A stretch of DNA of 5,097 nucleotides from a bacterium (GTDB lineage: Bacteria > Elusimicrobiota > Elusimicrobia > UBA1565 > UBA9628): contig JAJYFI010000137.1 in the NCBI GenBank assembly GCA_021790955.1, positions 1 to 5,097 of the forward strand. The letters are read 5' to 3'. The notes under the pieces are model-generated. The model worked only from the letters and a program-made list of their open reading frames with translations. It was not told the origin of the DNA and did no database searches. Position numbers and translations under genes: made by a program. Below are positions 1 through 4,969 of the stretch, piece by piece. Positions within the stretch are counted from its first letter, which is position 1. Each line of letters opens with the position of its first letter.

Positions 1-150
1 CTCGCCGGCGCGGCGGGGGCCGACAGCTTCATCGCCGGCAGCTCCGTTTTCCGGTCCCCCGATCCCGCGCGCGCCGTCGGCGAACTGCGCGCCGCGGCGG
101 AGTCGGGTTTCGCCCCGAATTTCTCAAAGAACATCCCGACACAACGATAA
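1..150 (+). CDS. rpe: Ribulose-phosphate 3-epimerase, C-terminal end (partial)
   Basis: The window opens inside this gene; the last 49 codons are visible, ending at TAA 148-150. The product interconverts ribulose 5-phosphate and xylulose 5-phosphate in the pentose phosphate pathway and is a cytosolic TIM barrel. The visible part contains GADSFIAGSSVF followed by DPARAVGELR. This matches the family's last strand-loop-helix (consensus like GAD-VAGSAIF followed by D-A---LR), where the Gly-Ser pair helps bind the substrate phosphate. The tail after the last helix (ESGFAPNFSKNIPTQR) is not distinctive. The stop codon overlaps the ribosome binding site of rpsP, so the two are probably co-transcribed. 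Assignment rests on a short stretch, but the motif is characteristic. Confidence 0.82.
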   Translation, partial: LAGAAGADSFIAGSSVFRSPDPARAVGELRAAAESGFAPNFSKNIPTQR

Positions 151-155
151 AGGAG
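148..155 (+). promoter_or_regulatory. Strong Shine-Dalgarno of rpsP, overlapping the rpe stop
   Basis: TAAAGGAG ends 9 bases before the rpsP ATG and is the clearest ribosome binding site in the window. Its first three bases are the rpe stop codon, so termination on rpe and initiation on rpsP happen at the same place. This suggests an operon link. Confidence 0.8.
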
Positions 156-164
156 ACTACTCAT

Positions 165-485
165 ATGGCCCTCGTCATTCGACTTCAAAGAATCGGCAAG
201 CACAAGCAGCCGTACTTCCGCATGGTCGCGATCGAAAAAACCCGAGGCTCTCGCGGCAAGCCGGTCGAGATCCTCGGCTCCTACAACCCGCGCATGGAAA
301 AGCCCGCCCAGAAGATCCAAGTCAACAAAGACCGCGTCGACTACTGGGTCAGCCAGGGCGCCAAGCCTTCGGAAACGGTGGGTTCGCTTCTCAAGGCCGC
401 GGGCGTCTCGGCCCCGGCAGCGCCCCCCGCCGCCAAACCCCAGGCCTCCGGGAAGGCCGCGGCCAAGGCCGCCAAGAAGGCCTAG
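165..485 (+). CDS. rpsP: 30S ribosomal protein S16 (bS16)
   Basis: Small-subunit protein bS16, which binds 16S rRNA and aids 30S assembly. The first 80 or so of the 106 residues match the family closely: N-terminal VIRLQRIGKHKQPYFRMVAIE, then the GSYNPR motif and the DYWVSQGAKPSETV segment. The ATG at 165 follows a strong Shine-Dalgarno. Residues from about 82 onward form a low-complexity Ala/Pro/Lys tail (APAAPPAAKPQ, then KAAAKAAKKA) beyond the usual ~80-90 residue core. The tail is basic and probably disordered on the ribosome surface. The gene heads a same-strand cluster with khpA 2 bases downstream and trmD and rplS further on, the classic rpsP-trmD-rplS arrangement. Confidence 0.97.
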   Translation: MALVIRLQRIGKHKQPYFRMVAIEKTRGSRGKPVEILGSYNPRMEKPAQKIQVNKDRVDYWVSQGAKPSETVGSLLKAAGVSAPAAPPAAKPQASGKAAAKAAKKA

Positions 486-487
486 CC

Positions 488-715
488 GTGCGGGACTTGC
501 TTCTTTATTTCCTCCGCGCGATCGCCGAAAAGCCGGAGGCGATCCAGATCGAGGAGTCGGAGCAGGGAGGCACCCTCACGCTTCTCGTCAAGGTGGCGGA
601 CGAGGACAAGGGCCGGGTGATCGGCAAACAAGGCCGCGTCATCAAGGCCCTGCGCACCGTCCTCGCGGCGGCTTCCACGCCCAACGGGCACAAGGTCGCC
701 GTCGACGTCGAGTAA
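488..715 (+). CDS. khpA: KH-domain RNA-binding protein KhpA (YlqC family)
   Basis: A 75-residue single KH-domain protein, the usual length for KhpA. The RNA-binding GxxG loop is at residues 46-49 (VIGKQGRVIKALR). It is preceded by strands carrying TLTLLVKV and followed by the C-terminal strand HKVAVDVE. In Firmicutes, KhpA forms a heterodimer with KhpB (Jag/EloR), binds many transcripts and affects cell elongation and division; that role here is by family only. The start is GTG at 488, two bases after the rpsP stop. An SD-like AAGAAGG lies about 7 bases upstream, inside the end of rpsP, so translational coupling is likely. Many bacteria place this gene between rpsP and rimM; here trmD follows directly. 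Confidence 0.93.
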   Translation: MRDLLLYFLRAIAEKPEAIQIEESEQGGTLTLLVKVADEDKGRVIGKQGRVIKALRTVLAAASTPNGHKVAVDVE

Positions 716-731
716 GACGATCTCCCCCCGG

Positions 732-1445
732 ATGCGGCGCAAGCCGGCGGCACCGGCGCTGCGCGTCGGCATCGTGACGCTCGCTCCGGGAATGTTCGGG
801 AGCGTCTTGGCGGAGGGCCTGCCGGGCCGCGCGATCCGTGCGGGGGTGCTCGCCGTCGGTTTCGCGAATCCGCGGGACTTCTCTCACGACCCGCGTCGCC
901 ACGTCGACGCCCGCCCCTACGGCGGAGGCCCCGGCATGGTCCTCATGCCCGGCCCCCTCGCCGCCGCGATCCGCAGCGTCGCCTCCAAAGGGTCGTGGGT
1001 CGCGGGGCTTTCTCCCCGGGGAAAAGCCTTCGACGCGGCCGCGGCCGCCAGGCTCGCCGCGAAGAAAAAACTTGTCCTGGTCTGCGGGCGCTACGAAGGG
1101 ATCGACGAACGAGTCTGCGAACGTTTCGACGAGGAGATATCGATCGGCGACTTCGTCCTCTCGGGAGGCGAGATCGCGGCGATGGCCGTGCTCGACGCCG
1201 TGGCCAGGCTCTTGCCGGGCGCCATGGGAAATGCCGCCTCCGCCGCCGTCGAATCCTTCGGCGGTGGCCTTCTGGAATACCCCCAGTACACGCGCCCCCG
1301 GGTCTGGCGCGGCAAGCGCGTTCCCGCGGTCCTTCTTTCCGGGAACCACGCCCGCATCGAGGCCTGGAGGCGCCGGCGGCAGCTGGAGCTCACGCGGAAG
1401 CTGCGCCCTGATTTGCTTCTTGCGTCTAAAAGTTCTAAAGTATGA
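732..1445 (+). CDS. trmD: tRNA (guanine37-N1)-methyltransferase TrmD
   Basis: SPOUT-class enzyme that uses S-adenosylmethionine to make m1G37 next to the anticodon, preventing +1 frameshifting. The 237 residues carry the family landmarks in order: RPYGGGPGM at 61-69, LSPRG at 93-97, VCGRYEGIDER at 117-127, SIGDFVLSGGE at 137-147 (trefoil knot and SAM site), LLEYPQYTRP at 180-189, and VPAVLLSGNHARIEAWR near 197-212. The Arg matching E. coli Arg154 is kept (R159). The residue matching the catalytic Asp169 of E. coli, in the EDSF context, is Glu174 (AVESF). The protein starts about 10 residues earlier than E. coli TrmD and stops soon after the RPDLL motif, shorter than the E. coli protein at its C-terminus. 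No clear Shine-Dalgarno precedes ATG 732; the gene begins 16 bases after khpA, where rimM is often found. The last codons are unusually A/T-rich (TCTAAAAGTTCTAAAG). Confidence 0.96.
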   Translation: MRRKPAAPALRVGIVTLAPGMFGSVLAEGLPGRAIRAGVLAVGFANPRDFSHDPRRHVDARPYGGGPGMVLMPGPLAAAIRSVASKGSWVAGLSPRGKAFDAAAAARLAAKKKLVLVCGRYEGIDERVCERFDEEISIGDFVLSGGEIAAMAVLDAVARLLPGAMGNAASAAVESFGGGLLEYPQYTRPRVWRGKRVPAVLLSGNHARIEAWRRRRQLELTRKLRPDLLLASKSSKV

Positions 1446-1480
1446 CGCTTTAATTTGAGACTCCAGGGGCAAATGTCCAT

Positions 1481-1945
1481 ATGGCGCCAGAGATCAACCA
1501 ACAAAATGCCGCGCCCGACTTCCGGCCGGGAGATTCGGTCCGGGTCCACGTCAAGGTCGTCGAGGGAGAATCCGAGCGCGTCCAGCCGTTTGAGGGCGTC
1601 GTCCTGCTCCGCCGCGGCCGCGGCGAAAGCCAATCATTCACGGTCCGGAAGATCTCCTTCGGCGTCGGCGTCGAGAGAACCTTCCCCCTGCGCTCGCCCT
1701 TCATCGAAAGAATCGAGATCCTCAAGTCCAACAACGCCCGCCGCGCCCGCCTCTACTACTTGCGCGGACTGACGGGCAAAGCCGCCAAGCTCGGGACCGA
1801 GGAGAGGACCGAAAAGGAAGGCGCTCCCAACGCCGCCCCCGCCGCACCGGCCGCTTCCGACCACGCGCCCGCCGACGCTCCCAAGGCGAAGACGGGCTCT
1901 CCCGCGAAAGAAGCCGCCGCCCAGCCGATCGCCAAGGGCGCCTGA
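1481..1945 (+). CDS. rplS: 50S ribosomal protein L19 (bL19)
   Basis: Large-subunit protein bL19, located at the subunit interface near the 30S contact. Residues 13 to about 104 match the family well: FRPGDSVRVHVKVVEGESER, FEGVVLLRRGRGE, FTVRKISFGVGVERTFPL, SPFIERIEI, and RRARLYYLRGLTGKAAKL. The N-terminal helix before FRPGD is short compared with E. coli. From about residue 110 to 154 there is a low-complexity Ala/Pro/Lys/Glu tail not found in the usual ~115-residue protein, echoing the tail on S16. ATG 1481 is the only start in this frame close to the conserved core; a weak AGGGG lies 11 bases upstream. The gap after trmD is 35 bases. The TGA stop is followed, in the same reading frame, by sequence resembling the N-terminus of RNase HII. 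Confidence 0.95.
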   Translation: MAPEINQQNAAPDFRPGDSVRVHVKVVEGESERVQPFEGVVLLRRGRGESQSFTVRKISFGVGVERTFPLRSPFIERIEILKSNNARRARLYYLRGLTGKAAKLGTEERTEKEGAPNAAPAAPAASDHAPADAPKAKTGSPAKEAAAQPIAKGA

Positions 1946-2038
1946 ACTCCTGGACGTTTTTGGGGTCCTACGCCCTCTTCCCTCTCGCGCCTTGACGATT
2001 CCTTTCGCGATGCGAGAGGTCATTCCTTCATCATCGGC

Positions 2039-2602
2039 GTGGATGAGGCCGGACGGGGCCCGCTGGCGGGCCCCGTGGTCGCCGCCGCGGTGCGGCTCTC
2101 CAGGGGGAACGCCCTCCTCTTGGCCGGCGCCCGCGATTCCAAGGCCTTGAGTCCCGGCCGTCGCGACATTTTCTTCGATCTCATCCGCCAAAACGCCGAC
2201 TCCGTAAGCCTCGCCTGGTCCCATCCCTCGCGCATCGACGCCGAGAACATCCTGCGCGCCTCCCTCAACGCCATGTCGCGCGCCGCGCGCCGCGCGAGCC
2301 GGCCGGGCCCCGCCTTCGTCTTGGTGGACGGCCCCTTTCCCCTTCCAGGGCTTTCTACCTCTCGCCAGGAGCCCCTCGTCAAGGGCGACGCCCGCTCTCT
2401 CGCGGTCGCCTGCGCGAGCATCGTCGCCAAAGTCGTGCGCGACCGCTGGATGCGGCGCCTCTCCAGCCGCTTCCCCGGCTTCGGCTTCGAACGCCACAAG
2501 GGCTACGGGACGGCCGGGCATCTGGCGGCCCTGAGAGCGCTCGGCCCCAGCAAAGCCCACCGGCTGAGCTTCGCTCCCGTCCGCGCCGCGCGGGACAAGT
2601 GA
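2039..2602 (+). CDS. rnhB: Ribonuclease HII (start codon unclear; N-terminus probably longer)
   Basis: RNase HII cleaves the RNA strand of RNA-DNA hybrids and starts removal of single ribonucleotides from DNA. Counting from GTG 2039, the four catalytic acids are present: Asp2-Glu3 (DEAGRGPLAGPVVAAAV), Asp97 (VLVDGP) and Asp135 (ASIVAKVVRDR). Also present are RDSKALS near 32-38 and the C-terminal RHKGYGT and HRLSFAPV. GTG 2039 is the first usual start codon in frame, but it would remove the first core beta strand. The upstream codons in the same frame read SRLDDSFRDARG then HSFIIGVDEAGRG, just like the family's N-terminus. No ATG, GTG or TTG exists in that frame back to the rplS stop at 1943-1945. 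The true start may be a rare codon such as ATC 2030 or 2033, or the sequence may carry an indel. The gene overlaps yraN by 4 bases. Confidence 0.92.
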   Translation: MDEAGRGPLAGPVVAAAVRLSRGNALLLAGARDSKALSPGRRDIFFDLIRQNADSVSLAWSHPSRIDAENILRASLNAMSRAARRASRPGPAFVLVDGPFPLPGLSTSRQEPLVKGDARSLAVACASIVAKVVRDRWMRRLSSRFPGFGFERHKGYGTAGHLAALRALGPSKAHRLSFAPVRAARDK

Positions 2603-2964
2603 CGGCCGTCTCCGGCGATTCCGGGCGCGAAGCCGAGGAAAGGGCCGCCAGGCACCTGCGCGGGTTGGGGTGGGAGATCCTGGCCAGGAACTTTCGCACG
2701 CGTCTCGGCGAAATCGACATCGTCGCGCTTTCACCGGATAGAGCCACCGTCGTCTTCGCCGAGGTCCGCTTCCGCAGCCGCGCGGATTACGGGACGCCCG
2801 AGGAATCCGTCGTCCCCGCCAAACGCCGCAAGATCGTGCGCGCGGCGCAGATCTACCTCCAGACGGCGCCGGCCGCGGCGCGCGCCGCCTCGGCGCGCTT
2901 CGACGTGATCGCGGTCACTCCCCAGGAACTGCGCCACGTCGAAAACGCGTTCGAAGCGTTGTAG
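2599..2964 (+). CDS. yraN: YraN family protein (UPF0102), predicted nuclease-fold
   Basis: A 121-residue protein of the UPF0102/YraN family, the normal size. Family motifs are in order: GREAEERAARHLRGLGW at 9-25, NFRTRLGEIDIVA at 31-43, VVFAEVRFRS at 51-60, VVPAKRRKIVRAA at 71-83, ARFDVIAV at 99-106, and ENAF near the end. The Glu38/Asp40 and Glu55-x-Arg57 pattern resembles the acidic and basic residues of a restriction-endonuclease-like fold, so a DNA-related role is inferred. The function of the family is not well established. The GTG start lies within the end of rnhB (GTGA overlap), which implies translational coupling; rnhB-yraN adjacency is common in bacteria. It is the last gene of the dense cluster. 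Confidence 0.93.
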   Translation: MTAVSGDSGREAEERAARHLRGLGWEILARNFRTRLGEIDIVALSPDRATVVFAEVRFRSRADYGTPEESVVPAKRRKIVRAAQIYLQTAPAAARAASARFDVIAVTPQELRHVENAFEAL

Positions 2965-3026
2965 CCGCGCACGGGCTTGCCGTCGCCGCCTTCATCGTCT
3001 TTTTACCCGCATTTACCCATCTTTGC

Positions 3027-3055
3027 TTGAAAACAAGAGCCGTTGGGACTACTCT
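3027..3055 (+). promoter_or_regulatory. Possible sigma-70-type promoter for the exported-protein gene
   Basis: TTGAAA at 3027-3032 and TACTCT at 3050-3055 are separated by 17 bases, in the first noncoding gap after the yraN cluster. The -35 match is good and the -10 match is weak (T, A and final T kept). A start site about 7 bases downstream would leave only a few bases before ATG 3067, fitting the absence of a Shine-Dalgarno there. Such matches can occur by chance. Confidence 0.25.
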
Positions 3056-3066
3056 CCCCTCGTGCC

Positions 3067-3651
3067 ATGAAAGAGCTTGGACGGGCGCGGGCCGGGGTCG
3101 TCTTGGCGGGAGCCCTCCTCCTCCCCTGGCGCGCCCTCGCGGCCGGGACGGAGGCCCCGGCCGGAGAATCGCCTCCTCCCGCGACGATCACCCTCCACCC
3201 CCTCAGCCGCCATGACCGGCTCCGGATCGAGGAGCGCGATCTCCAAAAGAGCGCGGCGATGATCGAGCTGCAAAAGAAGAAGCTGGCCCGGCTTGAGGCG
3301 CAATTGCGCCAACACCGCGCCGGGGCCTCGGCAGGCGCCATCCCGCGTCGCGCCGCTTCGCTTGACGGACGGCGCCGCGTCCGCCCCTCCACGCCCGCGC
3401 CGATCCCCTGGACGATTCCCGAGCTGCCCCAATGGGTCAAGGCCTGGGGCTTGGCCGTCGCGGCGCGCAACCTCGACATGCCCTATGACCAAGTCTGGCC
3501 CGCGGGGGCCTCTTCCTACTGCGCGGAAAGACCGTGCCCGTTAGCCAGGGGGAATTGGAGACCCGGACCCCCTTCGGGGTTTCAGCGCGGGATCGGGCCT
3601 TCCCCTCGCCGCTATTATTGGCCGGCGCCCCTGCCGGTCTCCCGCCGCTAG
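3067..3651 (+). CDS. Unrecognised exported coiled-coil protein, probably frameshifted near its 3' end
   Basis: I do not recognise this protein. From ATG 3067 it has 194 residues. Residues 1-25 look like a Sec signal peptide: charged start (KELGRARAG), hydrophobic VVLAGALLLPW, and an ALA cleavage site. A TTG at 3043 is in frame, but starting there would bury the signal peptide, so ATG is preferred. A Pro-rich linker (ESPPPAT) leads to a long charged helix at about 48-84 (EERDLQKSAAMIELQKKKLARLEAQLRQ), probably a coiled coil. A segment with WTIPELPQWVKAWGLAVAARNLDMPYDQVW follows. After residue 147 the frame turns rich in Trp, Cys, Tyr, Arg and Pro, while another frame gives smoother protein-like sequence, suggesting a frameshift at the G run 3504-3508. 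The TAG stop is formed by the first bases of the adjacent inverted-repeat element. Probably periplasmic or secreted; function unknown. Confidence 0.6.
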   Translation: MKELGRARAGVVLAGALLLPWRALAAGTEAPAGESPPPATITLHPLSRHDRLRIEERDLQKSAAMIELQKKKLARLEAQLRQHRAGASAGAIPRRAASLDGRRRVRPSTPAPIPWTIPELPQWVKAWGLAVAARNLDMPYDQVWPAGASSYCAERPCPLARGNWRPGPPSGFQRGIGPSPRRYYWPAPLPVSRR

Positions 3652-3680
3652 TGTTGCGTCTCCAACATATCTTTACAATA
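3649..3680 (+). repeat. Left terminal inverted repeat
   Basis: This 32-base arm pairs with 3809-3840 with one mismatch (C3657 opposite A3832). Pairing can extend two bases outward into GC flanks at 3647-3648 and 3841-3842. Its first three bases provide the TAG stop of the upstream reading frame. Confidence 0.9.
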
Positions 3681-3778
3681 GAAGGCCCAGGTTGGGGCCA
3701 GCGCTAGGCGCGACGAGGGAGCGATGCGAGCCATCGTGACCGAGAAGCAACGACGCGATGGCCCTAAGATGGGCCTTC
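3681..3778. other. Internal long stem of the inverted-repeat element
   Basis: GAAGGCCCA at 3681-3689 pairs with TGGGCCTTC at 3770-3778. After a two-base mismatch the pairing resumes with TTG/TAA and GGGCC 3695-3699 with GGCCC 3760-3764. This gives a broken stem of about 19 positions starting directly at the inner end of the left repeat. Within its loop, CGATG 3722-3726 and CATCG 3732-3736 can form a smaller hairpin. Confidence 0.6.
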
Positions 3779-3787
3779 CCGCGGCGG

Positions 3788-3808
3788 GCTGGGCCTCTTT
3801 CGCCCAGC
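3788..3808. other. Short perfect hairpin beside the right inverted repeat
   Basis: GCTGGGC at 3788-3794 pairs perfectly with GCCCAGC at 3802-3808 around the 7-base loop CTCTTTC. It abuts the right repeat. No T-run follows, so it does not look like an intrinsic terminator; it appears to be part of the element's fold. Confidence 0.65.
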
Positions 3809-3840
3809 TATTGTAAAGATATGTTGGAGACACAACACTA
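3809..3840 (-). repeat. Right terminal inverted repeat
   Basis: Reverse complement of 3649-3680 with one mismatch. It ends 54 bases before the OYE start codon, so the insertion could influence that gene's transcription. Confidence 0.9.
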
Positions 3841-3894
3841 GCCGCCAGCGCGACGTGGCGTTTCCCGCCAAGGACAAAGTACAATGCTGCCAAG

Positions 3895-4968
3895 ATGCCT
3901 CTCCTCTTTTCGCCGCTCAAGCTTCGTGGGATCGAGTTCAAAAACCGCGTCTTCGTCTCCCCGATGTGCCAGTATTCAAGCCGGGACGGCCTGCCGACGG
4001 ACTGGCACTTCGTCCATCTAGGATCACGCGCGGTCGGGGGAGCGGCGCTCGTCATGGTCGAGGCGACCGCGGTGAGCCCCGAAGGCCGCATCTCCCCGCA
4101 GGATTCAGGGCTCTGGTCCGACGCTCATGCCGAGGCCTTTCAAAGAATAAACCGTTTCGTGAAGGAACAAGGCTCGGTCCCCGCCATCCAGCTCGCCCAC
4201 GCGGGGCGCAAGGCTTCCACCCCGCCGCCCTGGGAGAGGGGGCTCGGCCGCCATGTCCCGCCCGAACAGGGAGGATGGACCCCCCTCGCCCCCTCCCCCA
4301 TCCCTTTCGACGAGGGCTACCCCGTCCCGCGCGAAATGACGCTCCAGGAAATCCGCCTCGTCGCGGGGCAGTTCCGCGAGGCCGCCCGTCGGGCCCTGGA
4401 CGCCGGCTTTGAGCTCATCGAACTCCATTTCGCGCACGGCTACCTCGTTCACGAGTTCCTCTCCCCGCTTTCCAACAGGCGCAAGGACGACTACGGCGGG
4501 AGCCTCGAGAACCGCCTGCGGCTCGCCCTCGAGATCGCGCGAGGCGTGCGACAGGCCTGGCCCGAACGCTTTCCCCTGTTCGCGCGCCTCTCGGCGACGG
4601 ATTGGTCGGAGGGAGGCTGGGATATCGATCAATCCGTCGAGCTTTCCCGGAAGCTCAAGGCCGCGGGCGCCGATCTCATCGACTGCTCAAGCGGAGCTCT
4701 CGTCCCCAACGCGAAAGTCCCCGCCGGCCCCGGCTACCAAGTCCCCTTCGCGGAGGCCATTCGCAAGCGTGCGGGCATCCCCACCGCGGCCGTGGGCTTC
4801 ATCACAGACCCGGCCCAGGCCGAGACGATCCTCGCGACGGGGCAGGCGGACGCGGTGTTTTTGGCCCGCGAGATGCTGAGAAATCCTTATTGGCCGCTCG
4901 ATGCCGCACGGGTCCTGAACGCGGACATCCCCTGGCCGAAGCAATACGAGCGCGCCAAAATCTCGTAA
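3895..4968 (+). CDS. Old Yellow Enzyme family NADH:flavin oxidoreductase, YqjM class
   Basis: A 357-residue FMN-dependent ene-reductase of the YqjM-like OYE class, a cytosolic TIM barrel that uses NAD(P)H to reduce activated C=C bonds. The N-terminus LFSPLKLRGIEFKNRVFVSPMCQYS carries the class-typical Cys25 and Tyr27, matching YqjM Cys26 and Tyr28. The substrate-binding His pair is His178 and His181 (ELHFAHGYL), followed by HEFLSPLSNRRKDDYGGSLENR. Arg231 (FARLSATDW), the QLAHAGRK motif at 99-106, and the FMN phosphate region GFITDPAQAE with AREMLRNPYWPL are present. The C-terminal QYERA resembles the segment whose Arg enters the neighbouring subunit's active site in YqjM. The physiological substrate cannot be inferred. 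ATG 3895 is the only sensible start; no Shine-Dalgarno is visible. TACAAT at 3880-3885 could be a -10 box giving an almost leaderless transcript, but no -35 is clear. The MITE ends 54 bases upstream. Confidence 0.94.
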   Translation: MPLLFSPLKLRGIEFKNRVFVSPMCQYSSRDGLPTDWHFVHLGSRAVGGAALVMVEATAVSPEGRISPQDSGLWSDAHAEAFQRINRFVKEQGSVPAIQLAHAGRKASTPPPWERGLGRHVPPEQGGWTPLAPSPIPFDEGYPVPREMTLQEIRLVAGQFREAARRALDAGFELIELHFAHGYLVHEFLSPLSNRRKDDYGGSLENRLRLALEIARGVRQAWPERFPLFARLSATDWSEGGWDIDQSVELSRKLKAAGADLIDCSSGALVPNAKVPAGPGYQVPFAEAIRKRAGIPTAAVGFITDPAQAETILATGQADAVFLAREMLRNPYWPLDAARVLNADIPWPKQYERAKIS

Positions 4969-4969
4969 C

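Larger units (their letters stand above)
3649..3840. mobile_element. MITE-like non-autonomous insertion element (192 bases)
   Basis: Two 32-base inverted repeats with a single mismatch enclose 128 bases that hold no convincing gene. The outer ends read TAGTGTTG and CAACACTA, and the inner ends are TCTTTACAATA and TATTGTAAAGA. The repeats are A/T-richer than the surrounding sequence. The ends sit in CTAG on both sides (3648-3651 and 3838-3841), so the target duplication could be TA, as for IS630/Tc1-type elements, or CTAG, as for some IS5-group elements. Because the palindrome hides it, the two cannot be told apart. Length, repeat quality and lack of a transposase fit a MITE mobilised by a transposase elsewhere. 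It lies between the exported-protein gene and the OYE gene. Confidence 0.75.

Noticed and set aside
1952..1968. Possible terminator or attenuator between rplS and rnhB (GGAC, T-run, GTCC).
   Set aside because: The stem is only 4 bp with the T-run in the loop; it does not match any known L19 leader or terminator structure.
2010..2012. ATG just upstream of rnhB as its start codon.
   Set aside because: It is in a different frame from the RNase HII coding sequence and would need an indel to connect.
642..2734. Long open frames on the minus strand opposite khpA, trmD, rplS and rnhB.
   Set aside because: They overlap well-recognised plus-strand genes, are low-complexity Arg/Ala/Gly-rich, and are expected shadows in GC-rich coding DNA.
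2761..2775. YraN has Glu-Val-Arg rather than Glu-Val-Lys at the nuclease-like motif.
   Set aside because: Arg at this position also occurs in ordinary family members, including E. coli YraN, so it is not a sign of inactivation.
2971..3004. Possible intrinsic terminator after yraN.
   Set aside because: Only a 4-bp stem (ACGG/CCGT) is found, and the T-run lies more than 10 bases beyond it, so the geometry is wrong.
3648..4091. A 147-codon minus-strand frame running across the MITE and into the OYE gene, which might be a transposase remnant.
   Set aside because: It contains no recognisable transposase motif, and most of it is antisense to the OYE gene.
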